A stretch of DNA of 64,000 nt, from positions 228,698,643 through 228,762,642 of the forward strand of contig NC_057795.1 in the NCBI RefSeq assembly GCF_018294505.1, given 5' to 3'. The position numbers and the translations under genes are program-made. Below are positions 1 to 12,036 of this stretch, piece by piece. The notes beneath the pieces are model-generated. The model searched no databases and was not told the DNA's origin. It was given only the letters and a program-made list of their open reading frames with translations. Position 1 is the first letter of the stretch. The number at the start of each line of letters is the position of its first letter. This DNA is from Triticum aestivum (Eukaryota > Streptophyta > Magnoliopsida > Poales > Poaceae).

Positions 1-922
1 CCATCTCAATGAGCGTTCTGTTCTTGCGCTCCATGATGCCATTCTGCTGAGGTGTGTATGGAGCAGAGAACTCATGTGTGATGCCCAAGGTATCAAGATA
101 AGTGTCAAGGCCAGCATTCTTGAACTCAGTGCCATTATCACTCCGGATGTGCTTGATCTTGATGCCATAATTCGTCATGGCCTGACTGGCGAAGCGTATG
201 AAGACATCTTGCACTTCAGTCTTATAGAGATTTATGTGTACCCAGGTGTATCTCGAATAATCATCAACAATAACGAAGCCATAGAGATGTGAAGTGGTAG
301 TAAGGATAGAGTAGTGAGTAGGGCCAAATAAGTCCATGTGAAGCAACTCAAAGGGACGTGAGGTAGTCATGATTGTCTTCAAGGGATGCTTGGCTCTAGT
401 CATCTTCCCAACTTCACAAGCACCACATAGATGATCCTTCTTGAACTTGACGCCCTTGATGCCAATGATGTGCTTCTTCTTCATGAGAGTGTACAGGTTC
501 CTCATGCCCGCATGTCCTAGCCGTCAATGCCATAGCCAGCATTCTGAAGCCTTTGCTAGAAGACATACGACAAGTTGTGGTCCTGCTGAGAAATCTACCA
601 CATACAGATCACCTCTTCGATAGCCTTCGAAGACTAGAAATTTCTCAGATTCCATTAGCACAAGACAATGATACTTTCCAAATATCACAATCATGTTCAG
701 ATCACAGAGCATTGACACTGACATTAAGTTGTATCCAAGGGATTCAACAAGCATCACTTTATCCATGTGTTGATCCTTTGAGATAGCAACTCTACCAAGA
801 CCCAATACCTTGCTTTTACCAGTGTTAGCGAATGTCATGTGTCTCTTAGTAGATGGACATAGGGTTGAATCCATGAGAAGACTTCGATCACCAGTCATGT
901 GGTTGGTGCACCCACTGTCCAT
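1..922 (-). pseudogene. copia A GAG-pre-integrase and integrase core (partial)
   Basis: Read from 922 down, the protein begins with MDSGCTNHMTGD, which looks like the aspartic protease active-site region (D-S-G-C) of copia polyproteins, and runs into the GAG-pre-integrase segment. After an in-frame stop at 524-526 comes the integrase zinc region (RLGHAGMRNL, then a CGAC-type Cys pair near 430-440) and the catalytic core, with HMDLFGP, IRSDNGTEF and QQNGIMERKN as the D,D,E blocks. The frame leaves the window at base 1. The TGA at 524-526 fits C-to-T decay of a CGA codon. The enzyme would have joined element cDNA to host DNA. It is non-functional here because of the stops, and its 3' part lies outside the window. 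Confidence 0.85.
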
Positions 923-2233
923 GATCCATTCAGTGGCTTTCGGAGTTGTACCCTACAATGCAGTTAGCAGGATAGGCTTCACCAAGAGTATTGTGAAGCA
1001 GAAACATGTAGCGAACAAGCATATGATCAAAGTTTAGATTCTGGTTAGGCATGATAGGATGCTCGTCAAGGAACCCTAGGACGAAATACATGGTAAGACC
1101 ATTGGGGCATTTTATCTTGCGTCCCACAAGATGTTTTAGGTCTCCAGCATTGGCGTCAGAAGTCTTTGATTTCTGGCTAAAGACCTTTCCCTTCAAGAGA
1201 AGTTAATTCTTCTTAACCACCCACATCTTCAGGGGTAGCTTAGAAGCAATGAGTCTAAGTGCAGCACCTGAGAACTTTGCCATGGGAGCCCTAGCAAATA
1301 GCTTCACAGGAGGAGAATAGTACTCATATGAATATGCAGAAAAGTTCTTAGTTTTGTGAACACAACGGTTAGAGGAAACACACTCATATTCATGAGTCTC
1401 ATAATGGTTCTCCTGCAAAACATTGGCGTTAGGGTGACCATGAGTGGTCCTCTATTTGTTTGAAGCCTTTGGGCCATATGATGCCTTTGGCCTAGGGTTT
1501 GTCTTCTTCCCTGGTGGTGTCATGACAACATTCACGGGAAGCTTCTCAAGACAACCTTTGGGCACCCAGATCTTCTTCTGGGGTGGCCCGTTCCTGCAGT
1601 TAGTACCAATGTACCTGGCAAACACTACACCATTATGATTCTTAAATAGTTTATAATTGGCATCAAAGGATTCATCAATGACAATTGGGTTAGCACAAGT
1701 GAAGCCAGATAAAGTGGATGGGTCCACTGAAGGATCCTTAGCAGCAACCCAGGTGGTTTTGGGGTACTGCTCAGGCATCCAGTATGAACCATCAACGTTC
1801 ATTTTACTCTCGAACCCAACACCCTCTTTCCTAGGGTTTCGGTTCAGAATCTATTTCTTGAGGACATCTCACGAAGTCTGATGCCCTTTGAGGCTTTTGT
1901 ACATGCCAGTCTCAAGGAATGTCTTCAACCTAGCATTCTCATCAGCAATAGTAGTGGCATCCTCAGTAGAAGGGTTAGTTACCACATCAGCAGTTGAAGA
2001 TATTGCAACATCAGAAGTAGTAGAACATCCAACAATAGAGACAACATTATCACGCTCAAGACATTTTAAGCATGGTGGAACAAATTCTACCTGAGCAAAA
2101 TTAATCTATTGGGTGAGTAGTGAATCATTCTCTTTTTGAAGATCTTCATGAGACACTCTCAGTTTCTCAAGTTCTTGCTTCCTTTGAAGATAATCATAGG
2201 AAAGCTTCTCATGAGAGGCTGAGAGAGTTTCAT
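923..2233 (-). pseudogene. copia A linker between gag and protease/integrase
   Basis: This stretch continues the copia A polyprotein on the minus strand in several broken pieces (about 1452-1802, 1203-1418 and 930-1196). It shows no catalytic motif I can name. It is rich in Ser, Lys and Asn, and one segment (PPCLKCLERDN, near 2050-2080) is a conserved-looking Cys pair. Stops at 1200-1202 and near 1880, 1860 and 2105 break the frame. I infer that it is the variable spacer between the gag zinc knuckle and the protease. No other gene is visible here. Confidence 0.6.
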
Positions 2234-3644
2234 TCAACTTTCAGGTTCTGCATACTTAACGCGAAGACTTTTAATATCTTCGATTAAGGACTGAGTTTGA
2301 TTCATTTTCGTGTCCAACAGGTCATCAGTTTTGTCTAGCAGCTTTTGAATATGTTCCATAGTTGTTTGTTGCTCACTTGCAATTTTAGCAAGTGTCTTAT
2401 AGCTAGGTTTGAATTCACATTCAGAGTCATCTTTACTAGAGGTTTGGAAATAGGCATCACGTGAGGTTACCTTGGCACCACATGCCATGAAGCAGTAGGT
2501 TGGAGTAGAGTTGTCATCATCATCAGCTTCGGCTTCAATGTCGCGACCATTGTCTTCAGTGTTGAAGATTGACTTGGCAACGAAAGCTGACGCCAGAGCC
2601 AGGCTAGTGACGCCTAAATCAGACTCATACTGGGACTCCACCTCCACCTCCTCAGAAGCAGACTCCTCCTCTGAATCCATCTCTTTGCCAATAAATGCAT
2701 GAGACTTGCTTGATGAGGTCTTCTTGTGAGATGAAGACTTTGACAAAGACTTTGAAGAAGATTTTGATGATTTCTTACTATTCTTGTCATCAGAATCATA
2801 TTCCTTGCTCTTGTTCTTCTTCTTTGATTCCTTATCCCACTACGGACACTCAGAGATGTAGTGGCCTGTCTTCTTGCATTTGTGGAAAGTTCTCTTCTTG
2901 TTGTCATGTGATGAAGCCTCATCATTCTTTGAGCTAGATCTTGAAGACTTGCTGAACCGATTCTTCTTGGAGAATTTTTGGAAATTCCTCACAAGCATTG
3001 CAAGCTCTTTGCCAAGTTCTTCAGGATCAGTAGAACTAAAGTCAGGTTCTTCTTCAGACGAGGAAACAACCTTCGCCTTCAAGGCACGGGTTCGGCCATA
3101 GTTGGGACCATAGATATCACGCTTCTCAGATAGCTGGAACTCAAGTGTGTTGAGCCTCTCAATTATATCAGATGGATCGAGATCTTTGAAGTTAAGACGT
3201 TCATGTATCACCAGGGCTAAGGTGTCAAATGAGCTGTCAAGTGATCTCAGGAGCTTCTTCACGATCTCATGCTTGGTGATCTCAGTTGTGCCAAGAGCAC
3301 GAAGCTCATTGGTGATATCAGTCAGGCAATTTAACATGAGCTTGACATTCTCATTGTCATTTCTCTTGAAGCGGTTGAAGAGATTGCGAAGAACATCAAT
3401 ATTTGAGTCTCTCTGAGTTGAGACGCCTTCATTGACCTTGGACAGCCAGTCCCAGACCAGCTTTGTAGTTTCTAGTGCACTCACATGGCCATACTGCCCT
3501 TTGGCCAGATGACCATAGATGATGTTCTTGGCGATTGAGTCCAATTGCACGAATCTCTTCACATCAGCAGTGGTGATAGCTTCACCGACTTTGGGAACGC
3601 CTGTCTTGACGACATACCAGAGATCGACATCAATGGCTTCAAGC
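2234..3644 (-). pseudogene. copia A gag, main part
   Basis: The minus-strand frame from 3644 to 2840 encodes a UBN2-type copia gag: LWYVVKTGVPKVGEAI, then LVWDWLSKVNEG, then NIDVLRNLFNRFKRNDNENV. It is followed by a Ser/Lys-rich tail and a zinc knuckle near 2845-2885. The knuckle reads F-H-K-C-KKTG-H-YISE-C, so the first cysteine of C-x2-C-x4-H-x4-C is replaced by phenylalanine. A TAG at 2840-2842 (CAG to TAG type) follows directly, and the same frame then continues to 2234 through an acidic region and a coiled-coil-like segment. The gag would form the virus-like particle. This copy has lost a zinc ligand and is interrupted by gypsy1. Confidence 0.85.
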
Positions 3645-3649
3645 TGCAT
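3645..3649. repeat. gypsy1 left TSD (TGCAT)
   Basis: TGCAT precedes the gypsy1 5' LTR and recurs at 12431-12435 after the 3' LTR. Confidence 0.95.
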
Positions 3650-4715
3650 TGATGCGGAGCATCCCTCGCTCATCCCCATGGACGTGTCTACATCTCCCTC
3701 AACACCACTTTGACCCATGACAAGAGCTACATCAAAGGCTATCAAAGATAAGGTGAACTCGCTCCTCTCTGAACTTCCTCTCTCTACTCACGAGACTTGG
3801 CTACTACCTCATATGGACACTCTGTGTGTGATCAAGTACCAGGAGGAAAGCCATGGTACATCTACATCCATCGGACAAGACGGCAAGGCTACCAACCACG
3901 AAGGTCAAGAAGAAGATCTACCGGAGAAAACTCCAGCCACCGGACGTCCGGTCGGGACCAGACGTCTGGCGCCTGAAGCCCCAGCTGCCAAGTCCCAGCC
4001 AACGCAGGCCCCAGCGAGAGGACGTCCGGCCCGGACTGGACGACCGGCCCCACTCCCCAGCGAGCGGACGACCGAAGTCACCGGACATCCGGCACCCCCC
4101 AACAGAATGGATATTAACGGAAGTATGAAGATACCGGACGACCGGCGCCTCCTTCACTGAACGCATTTAGCGGATGTCCGACGACACCGGACGTCCGGAC
4201 CCCCGTGAGCCACCGGACGACCGGTCCCCAGCAGACGTCCGGTACCTGTCAGCGCACAGTTTCGGGCCGAAGCCCATGTACCCCTTCACTTCGCCCCTTT
4301 TGATCTAAGAGTATAAATAGGCCTCTCCCACCTCCTAGCTAGGGTTAGCATTGGTTTTAGATCATATTTGTGTGAGAGCCTTGCTCATCCACTTGGATAC
4401 TTCTCCTCGGAGTTCACGACCTCTTCAGAGAAGATCCCCCAAGCGGATTCAAGACCCCTCTCTAGGGAAGACCATCAAGACCTCCTCACGGAGAAGAACG
4501 GTTCCTTTGTATCCTTACCTTTGTTAATTGTGGATCATGTGTTACTCTTTGTTCTCGGTAATCTAGCACTTGTGTGATTGATTCCTTGTCGGTTTCGTGA
4601 TTCTCTCTCATTTTCCCCGTGTTTCCCCTTTGTGCTTCCGCGTGTTCTTCGTGATTCCCCGTAGGATCCACTCCAAACGTGAAAGATCGTCACCATAGGG
4701 TTCCGCCCTACATCA
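3650..4715 (+). repeat. gypsy1 5' LTR
   Basis: Begins TGATGCGGAGCATCCC and ends CCGCCCTACATCA; 1066 bp. It contains an array of CCGGACGTCCGG/CCGGACGACCGG words at about 3937-4245 and a TATA box. It is several percent divergent from the 3' LTR by eye. It includes a degraded copy of the coding extension described at 11367-11897. Confidence 0.95.
4312..4320 (+). promoter_or_regulatory. TATA box of gypsy1 5' LTR
   Basis: TATAAATAG followed by GCCTCTCCCACC, in the same place as in the 3' LTR. Confidence 0.8.
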
Positions 4716-4718
4716 TCT

Positions 4719-4731
4719 TGGTATCAGGAGC
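4719..4731 (+). other. gypsy1 primer-binding site
   Basis: TGGTATCAGGAGC, three bases after the 5' LTR. It matches the tRNA-Met site TGGTATCAGAGC except for one extra G, which would weaken priming. Confidence 0.75.
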
Positions 4732-6186
4732 CACGTTGATCACGTTTTTGGAGCCCCTACCCCTCTTTTTCTAGCTTGATTTTGTTGTTTTCGTCCTAAA
4801 TCCAAAAATTCCCCACCAAAAATAGCCCCATTTTTTGTGATTTGTTGGTGAGTTGAGATTTTGTTGGATTTGGTTCATGGATTTGAGTTGCTACGTGTGG
4901 ATCTAGCTTTCCCCACCCTCCCCACCCTTTTCCACACACCAATCAGCTTGATTTCGACCTCACCATCTCCATTCACCCCGAAATCGCGCATTTCATCCCG
5001 TGCCCGAATTTCCCCCAGGCACCGGACGACCGGACCCTACCGGACGTCCGACGACCGGATGACCGTAAAAACCGGACGTTCGTGAAACTCTGACGAAACT
5101 GAATTTTTCAGTTCGGCCACCACCACAACCCCACCTTCCACCACATCTTCCAAACCCACATACACCACCATCCTCCCCAATACCTCGATGACGATTTTGA
5201 CACATTTTGGTCCTTGAGATTTTGAGTTGTGGCTCCCGTGTCCTATTGTGTTTCGGCTATTTAGGTACGGTTCGACTTCATCATCACCACGGCTCATCTT
5301 CGCAAGGGTCTCATCATCACCAAGGACGGTAACTTCAACGACTTCTTTGTCATACCTCGCAATTGCATTGATACCCCACATGGCCTTACTTTTGCGTAGC
5401 TTACCCATCGAGACTAGCCATTGAGTATTGCCGGCAACGTGACTTGTGCACATTAGTGATCATACTCCATATCATACATACCATACCATCGTGGTGCATA
5501 TCTTGGATCAACTTGTGTGTCACAAAGTTGTCATCGCATACACACTTGCTATCTTGGTTCGTGAAGTTTTGCATGAAAAAAAGCTCAAAAGTGAAAGAGC
5601 CACCCAAGCTTTTAAGCAAAGAGGAAAGATAAGCAAAGAGCTTATGAGCAAGAACCATAGCATCATACTACATTAAGATTGTCATATAAGATCATCTTGG
5701 ATCATAGCACCGAAATACCATACATATAGCATACTTGGGATAGAGATCGTTGCATTTTTGCCTAGTAGGTTGTGCACAAGTTCCGTATCCGCCTATTGTG
5801 CAATCGTGCTAGCGTCTCTCTAGTATTGTGCAACAAGAGCATTTTCGTGGGTTCCACATTTTGGCTCACTTTTGGTTTGCACAATCCCATCTATCTATTT
5901 GTGTGTGTGTTCCCGTGTTCCACTATTTTGCTTGGTCTACTTGTTGCATTTGCAAATTTGTGAATCATTTCCAACATTATTGAAGCTCACTTACTATTGC
6001 ATCAAATTTTATGCCACCATCCTAACCAAGCTCCACCATAAGCTTTTACTTGTGTAGGTGTGAGAACCGACAAGAATTGGTACCAATAGTGCTATTTCAT
6101 TGTCCGCATTTGAGTGAACTTGATTCATCATCAACATCGGTCAAAGGTACATTGGTATTAGTTCTTCTCCTTCTACCACTCACATT
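4732..6186 (+). other. gypsy1 untranslated leader
   Basis: No convincing coding sequence in 1.45 kb. It contains a further cluster of CCGGACG-type words at 5022-5092, outside the LTR, and T-rich stretches. It ends just before the gag ATG. Confidence 0.7.
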
Positions 6187-7905
6187 TTGCTTGGAATGAT
6201 GGATAGGCCAAGTACTTCTACCAACCCACTCTTCATCGAGCAAGACGACGACATGTCATCATACGTCACCAAGAGCCACCTCTTTGGTGCACAACGAGCG
6301 TTGCATCAAGAGCAACAAGCAATGAACGACCGCATCGACAACCTCGCCACCGACTTGCGACTCTCCGAGCAACGTACACGAGACTACTTCGACAACAAGC
6401 TCGACGCGCACAAGCAAGAGAACGATGCAAGAATGGACGAGATCCGCGCCTTGTTGGTGAACCGGCCTCCTTCTACATCGTCATACTCAAGACGGTGCCA
6501 CTCAAGTCGACACTCCGATGACTCCTTCTCCGGCTCAAGTACATCGTCATCAAACACTCTTCAACGAGCCGCGCGTCAAGACCGTCATGCATCTCGCAAC
6601 CCGCTACACGTCAAGCATTCACAAGAGCAAGCCGATGAGCAAGTCCCTCGTCCTCAATCAAATCAAGTCGCTTTTGCCCAAGCTCAAGAACGACAACGTC
6701 TTCGTCGCCAAGAAGAAGAAGAACGAGCGCGTCTACACCAAGAGCAACAAGACGCCGAGGCTCAACGTCTTCAACAACAACTACGTGAAGCGCAAGCTCT
6801 TGAGGCGCAACGTGCCCTTCAAGAATCAAGTCGAGCTATCGCCAACCGCAATCGCGAACGGCGCAATCAAGAGGAAGCCCTTCGAGAAGAAATCCAAGAG
6901 AGGAACTACCATCCGCGTGTCCAACGTCAAGCTCCACAAGCTCCTTCACAAGCTCGTCAAGCTCCACCTCAACCTCAAGTTCAACAAGAGCAAGTTGATC
7001 ATGGACTTCCTCCACCCCAAGAGCAACATGAGGATGATTACCCTCCACGTCAAGGGCGTCATCATCACCATCGCCAACAACACAATGAAGAGCAACGCTA
7101 TGGCAAGCTCAAATTCACAATGCCCAAGTTCAATGGAAGCAATGATCCCGAAGAATACCTCTCATGGGCATTGAAGGTCGACAAAATCTTTCGTTTGCAC
7201 AACTATGAGGAAGAGAAGAAGATCGCTATGGCATCACTTGAGTTCCAAGACTATGTGCTCATATGGTGGGAACAAGTCCTTGAGCGCCGACAAGCAAGAG
7301 GTGAACCTCCAATCACCACTTGGGCTCAAATGAAGAATGTCATGCGAGCACGTTTTGTACCAACCTACTACAACCGCGATCTCTTCAAGAAGCTACAACT
7401 CCTCAAGCAAGGAACAAAGAGTGTTGGAGAATACTACAAGGAAATGGAGATAGCCATGATTCGAGCCAATGTCACGGAAGATGATGAGCAAACAATGGCA
7501 CGATTCTTGAATGGACTCAATCATCCCATCAAGAAGATCGCCGACTTCCAACCCTACTCCAACCTCATTGAGCTCGTGCATCAAGCTACAAAGGCGGAAC
7601 GTCAAGTGCAAGATGACTTCAAGTACGCCAAGTATTCATCCAAGACCTACGGCTTCTCCAATAACCAAGCTTCAACAACTACTCCAACTTCGACATCAAC
7701 CAAGCCTTCTCCAAGCAACGACGACAAGTCAAGTTACAAGAAACATTCATCAAGTTCAAGTCGTCTTCCTCCTACTACAAGCAACTTCAAGCCGCGTGCT
7801 TCGTCATCTACTCCGACCGATGAGACCGTCAAGACAAGCTCCTTCAAGTGTTTCACTTGCGGCGGCTGAGGCCACAAGTCCTATGAATGCACAAACAAGC
7901 GCACC
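6187..7905 (+). pseudogene. gypsy1 gag
   Basis: The ATG at 6187 opens about 560 codons. Residues ~1-130 are Ser/Asp-rich. Residues ~130-300 are a long Gln/Glu/Arg-rich, coiled-coil-like segment. Residues ~300-475 form a retrotransposon gag domain (KFTMPKFNGSNDPEEYLSW, WWEQVL, ARFVPTYYNRDLFKKLQ). A Ser/Thr-rich linker leads to the zinc knuckle C-F-T-C-GG, which is cut by TGA at 7867-7869 before GHKSYEC. The stop fits C-to-T change of a CGA codon at a CpG. Gag would form the particle and bind element RNA. The truncation removes half the knuckle and uncouples pol. ATG 6187 or the in-frame ATGs at 6196 and 6199 could each be the start. Confidence 0.9.
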
Positions 7906-10900
7906 ATGATCCTCAACGACGATGGCACCTACGACTCAATGAGTGAAGATGAAATGGAAGCTATTGAGCAAGTGGCCATGCATAGGCGAGTGAATGAAGA
8001 TGAAGATGACCAAGTCTTTTGTGATGAAGATACGAGCCCCGCTCTTGTTGTCTCCAAGGTCTTGACTCTTCAACATCAACAAGAAGAAGACCAACGATGC
8101 CACATCTTCCACACAAAGGCCGGCATCAATGGAAGGTCCGTCAAGGTCATCATCGACGGAGGTAGTTGCCACAACTTGGCAAGTGAAGAACTATGCTCCA
8201 AGCTTCAATTGGTCAAGAGGAAGCACCCGCACCCCTACAAGGTTCAATGGCTAAGTGACTCCGGCACTATACGAGTTGAGCATACGGTCCAAGTCTCCTT
8301 CAAAATAGGTGCATATGAGGACACTTTGGAGTGTGATGTGGTCCCAATGACCGTTTGCCACCTCCTTCTTGGTCGACCATGGCAATTCGACCGTGGTGTC
8401 TTCCACAACGGGCGTACCAATCACTATAGCTTCAAGATGAAAGGGAAGGAATATGTGCTACGACCTATGTCTCCTAGTCAAGTGATAGCCGACAAGCAAG
8501 CCACCCACCATAGAGAGAAGAGTGAAAAAGAGATCCACCAAAAAGTGAGTGAGAGCCACAAGCCAAACTTGAGCGCCTCTTCGCCTAGAGAGAAAAACCT
8601 CATACTATTTGCCACAAAAAGTGAGATGAGGGAAGTGTGTGAGAACCCATCGAGTGTGATGCACTTCGTCCTTGTGTGCAAGGATGGAGAACCAAAAACT
8701 AACACCATTCACGAGCTACCTTTGGTGTTTCAATCTCTTTTGCAGGAATTTCAAGATGTTTTCCCCGATGAGCTACCTCCGGGTCTACCTCCTCTACGAG
8801 GCATTGAGCATCGAATCGACCTCATCCCCGGAGCGCCACTTCCAAACAAAGCTCCATACCGTGTCAATCCCGAAGAAACCAAGGAGATTCAACGGCAAGT
8901 ACAACAACTAATCAACAACGGTCATGTACGTGAAAGCTTAAGCCCTTGTGCCGTTCCCGTTATACTTGTGCCTAAGCCCGATGGAAGTTTCCGCTTGTGT
9001 TCCGATTGTAGACCTATAAATGCTATCACCGTTCGCTATAGGCATCCCATTCCTCGCTTAGATGATATGCTTGATGAACTTAGTGGAGCCAACTTTTTCT
9101 CAAAAATTGATCTTAAAAGTGGCTATTATCAAATACGCATTCACGAGGGTGATGAATGGAAAACTGCTTTCAAAACCAAATTTGGCTTATATGAGTGGTT
9201 AGTTATGCCTATGGGTTTATCGGAGGCTCCCGGTACTTTTGTGCGTCTCATGCATCATGTACTTCGACCTTATATTGGAGTCTTTGTTGTGGTTTACTTC
9301 GATGATATTCTTGTGTTTAGCAAAACCATGAAAGAGCATCTTGATCATGTTAGGGCTGTTTTACAAACACTTCGCAAGGAAAGTCTTTATGCCAACATGA
9401 AAAAGTGCACATTTGGTGTTGACAAAGTGGTTTTCTTGGGTTTCGTTGTATCTTCCAAGGGTGTCCATGTTGATGAAACTAAAATTGAAGCAATTAAAAC
9501 TTGGCCCCAACCCACCAATTTGCAACAAGTGCGAAGTTTTCTTGGTCTTGCGGGTTTTTATCGTCGCTTTGTGAAAGATTTTAGCACAATTGCCGCTCCT
9601 TTGCATGCCTTGAGTAAGAAGAATGCTCCTTTTGTTTGGGGATCTTTGCAATCCACCGCTTTTGATGAGCTCAAGTCTTTGCTTACTCATGCTCCGATTC
9701 TTGCTTTGCCCAATTTTGACAAAACTTTTGAGGTTCATTGTGATGCAAGTGGTACCGGAATTGGCGGAGTTTTGATGCAAGAAAAACGAGCCATTGCATA
9801 TTTTAGTGAAAAACTCTCCGGTGCTCAACTTAACTATCCCATATATGACAAAGAATTGTATGCTTTAGTGCGTGTGCTACATGTTTGGGAACATTATCTT
9901 AGACCTCATGAGTTTGTCATCCATACCGATCATGAAACGCTTAAGTACTTAAAAGGTCAAACTAAGTTGAACAAGCGTCATGCCAAATGGAGTGAATTTA
10001 TTGAATCTTTCCCCTATGTGATCAAGTACATTAAGGGTAAGGAAAATGTAGTTGCGGATGCGCTTTCACGCATATGCACGCTTGTCACTAAACTTGAGTT
10101 GAATGTTATTGGTTTTGAGCACATCAAAGACTTGTATGCTAATGATCCATCTTTTGCTATTCCTTATGCTAAGTGTTTGACGCATACTTCTTGGGAACAA
10201 TATTATATCAAGGATGCTTATCTTATGAAAGCTAACAAACTTTGCATTCCCGAGTCTTCCCTTCGTTTGCTACTTTTGCAAGAGGCTCATGGAGGCGGAC
10301 TCATGGGACACTTTGGACGAGATAAGACATTCGCCACGCTCTCCAAGAACTACTTTTGGCCCAAGATGTTTCGAGACGTCTCACGCTTCACCACCCGATG
10401 CTCTACATGTCGCAAAGCTAAGTCTAAAGCTCAATCTCATGGTCTTTACATGCCTCTTCCTATTCCTTATCAACCTTGGGAAGACATTAGCATGGACTTT
10501 GTACTTGGTTTGCCTAGAACACAAAATGGAAAGGATTCCGTGTTTCTTGTTGTGGACTGATTTTCTAAGATGGCACATTTCATCCCTTGCAACAAGATAG
10601 ACGATGCTTCACATGTTGCAAATCTCTTTTGTAGGGAAATCTTGCGTCTCCATGGAGTACCAAAGACAATCGTCTCCGACCGCGACGTCAAGTTCTTGAG
10701 TTACTTTTGGAAGACCCTATGCGCCAAGCTCGGAATCAAGCTCTTGTTCTCATCCGCATACCATCCTCAAACTGACGGCCAAACGGAGGTGACGAACCGG
10801 ACTCTCTCCACTCTACTTCGCGTGTTGATCAAGAAGAACATCAAGGAGTGGGAAGCATGTCTACCTATCGCCGAGTACGCCTACAACCGGGCAAGACATT

Positions 10901-11364
10901 CGACTATTGGCAAGTCCCCCTTCGAGGTCGTCTACGGCTTCAACCCGTTGTCACCATTGGACATTCTACCTCTTCCCCTACAAGAGCGCACCAACATCGA
11001 GGCGAGTGCATGAGCAAGCTACATCAAGAAGATGCATGAGGATACAAGGCACACCATCGAGCGCCCAGTACAACGACTAGCGACCAAGCTCAACATCAAC
11101 AAGCAACCCATGATCTTCAATATAGGTGATCTCGTGTGGCTACACCTTCGCAAGGACCGCTTCCCCAACGAACGCAAGTCCAAACTTCTCCCTCGAGCCG
11201 ATGGACCCTTCAAGGTGCTAGCACGCTACAACGACAATGCCTACAAGATTAACCTCCCACGAGACAAGTACAACGTGAGCGACATGTTCAACGTCCAAGA
11301 CCTCTCGCCTTTCCATGGTGATGAAGATTTTAATCCGAGGTCGGATCTTTCCCAAGGGGGGGAG
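7906..11364 (+). pseudogene. gypsy1 pol: protease, reverse transcriptase, RNase H, integrase
   Basis: In the same frame as gag. The protease motif [12 protein letters not shown] is near 8149, with D-G-G in place of D-S/T-G. The RT core runs ~8760-9400 with YFDDIL at 9295. RNase H starts at [10 protein letters not shown] (9739). The integrase zinc region has GHFGRDKT and CSTCRK, and the core has SMDFVLG, VSDRD and GQTEV blocks; the C-terminal GDLVWLHLRKDRFP module follows. TGA stops at 10558-10560, just after the first catalytic Asp region, and at 11011-11013 break integrase. Both fit CGA to TGA decay. The RT and RNase H parts remain open for 884 codons. Normal Ty3 order and length. Not functional as one polyprotein. 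Confidence 0.93.
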
Positions 11365-11365
11365 A
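11354..11365 (+). other. gypsy1 polypurine tract
   Basis: AAGGGGGGGAGA immediately before the 3' LTR. It would prime plus-strand DNA synthesis and is also read as codons by pol. The G run is one base off the phase needed to enter the LTR frame. Confidence 0.8.
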
Positions 11366-11366
11366 T

Positions 11367-11897
11367 GATGCGGAGCATCCCTCGCTCATCCCCATGGACG
11401 TGTCTACATCTCCCTCAACACCACTTGGACCCATGACAAGAGCTAGAGAAAAGGCTATCGTAGATAAGGTGAACTCGCTCCTCTCTGAACTTCCTCTCTC
11501 TACTCACGAGACTTGGCTCCTACCTCATATGGACACTATGTGTGTGACCAGGTACCTGGAAGAAAGCCATGGTACATCTACATCCATCGGACAAGACGGC
11601 AAGGCTACCAACCACGAAGGTCAAGAAGAAGATCTACCGGAGAAAACTCCAGCCACCGGACGACCGGCCGGGACCGGACGTCCGGCGCCTGAAGCCACAG
11701 CTGCCAAGTCCCAGACAATGCAGGCCCCAGCGAGCGGACGTCCGGCCCAGACCGGACGACCGGCCCCACTCCCCTGCGAGCGGACGACTGAAGTCACCGG
11801 ACATCCGACACCCCCCAACAGAATGGATATTAACGGAAGTATGAAGATACCGGACGACCGGCACCTCCTTCACAGAATGCATTTAGCAGATGTCTGA
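11367..11897 (+). pseudogene. gypsy1 pol C-terminal extension encoded in the 3' LTR
   Basis: From the second base of the 3' LTR there is an open frame of about 176 codons, one base out of phase with upstream pol across the 7-G polypurine tract. It contains GPMTRAREKAIVDKVNSLL and then a block with LPHMDT. Gypsy2 has the matching GPITRARARQLNYQVLSFL and LPKLDT at the same place in its LTR. Two divergent elements sharing this extension argues that it is real coding sequence and that the polyprotein naturally ends inside the LTR. The phase slip here looks like a G-run indel. The function of the tail is unknown; in CRM elements it is thought to matter for chromatin targeting, which is from memory. 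Confidence 0.6.
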
Positions 11898-12027
11898 CGA
11901 CACCAGACGTCCGGACCCCCGTGAGCCCCCGGACGACCGGTCCCCAGCGGACGTTCGGTACTTGTCTGCGCACAGTTTCGGGCCGAAGCCCATGTACCCC
12001 TTCACTTCGCCCCTTTTGCAGTAAGAC

Positions 12028-12036
12028 TATAAATAG
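12028..12036 (+). promoter_or_regulatory. TATA box of gypsy1 3' LTR
   Basis: TATAAATAG, the counterpart of 4312-4320. It could drive read-out transcription into copia A, antisense to copia A gag. Confidence 0.75.

Noticed and set aside
5446..5676. Overlapping short frames in the gypsy1 leader
   Set aside because: No similarity to gag or known leader proteins; AT-rich chance frames.
6518..7174. Second open frame of 218 codons inside gypsy1 gag
   Set aside because: It overlaps the Gln/Glu-rich repeat of gag in another frame; lysine/asparagine richness follows from the repeated codons.
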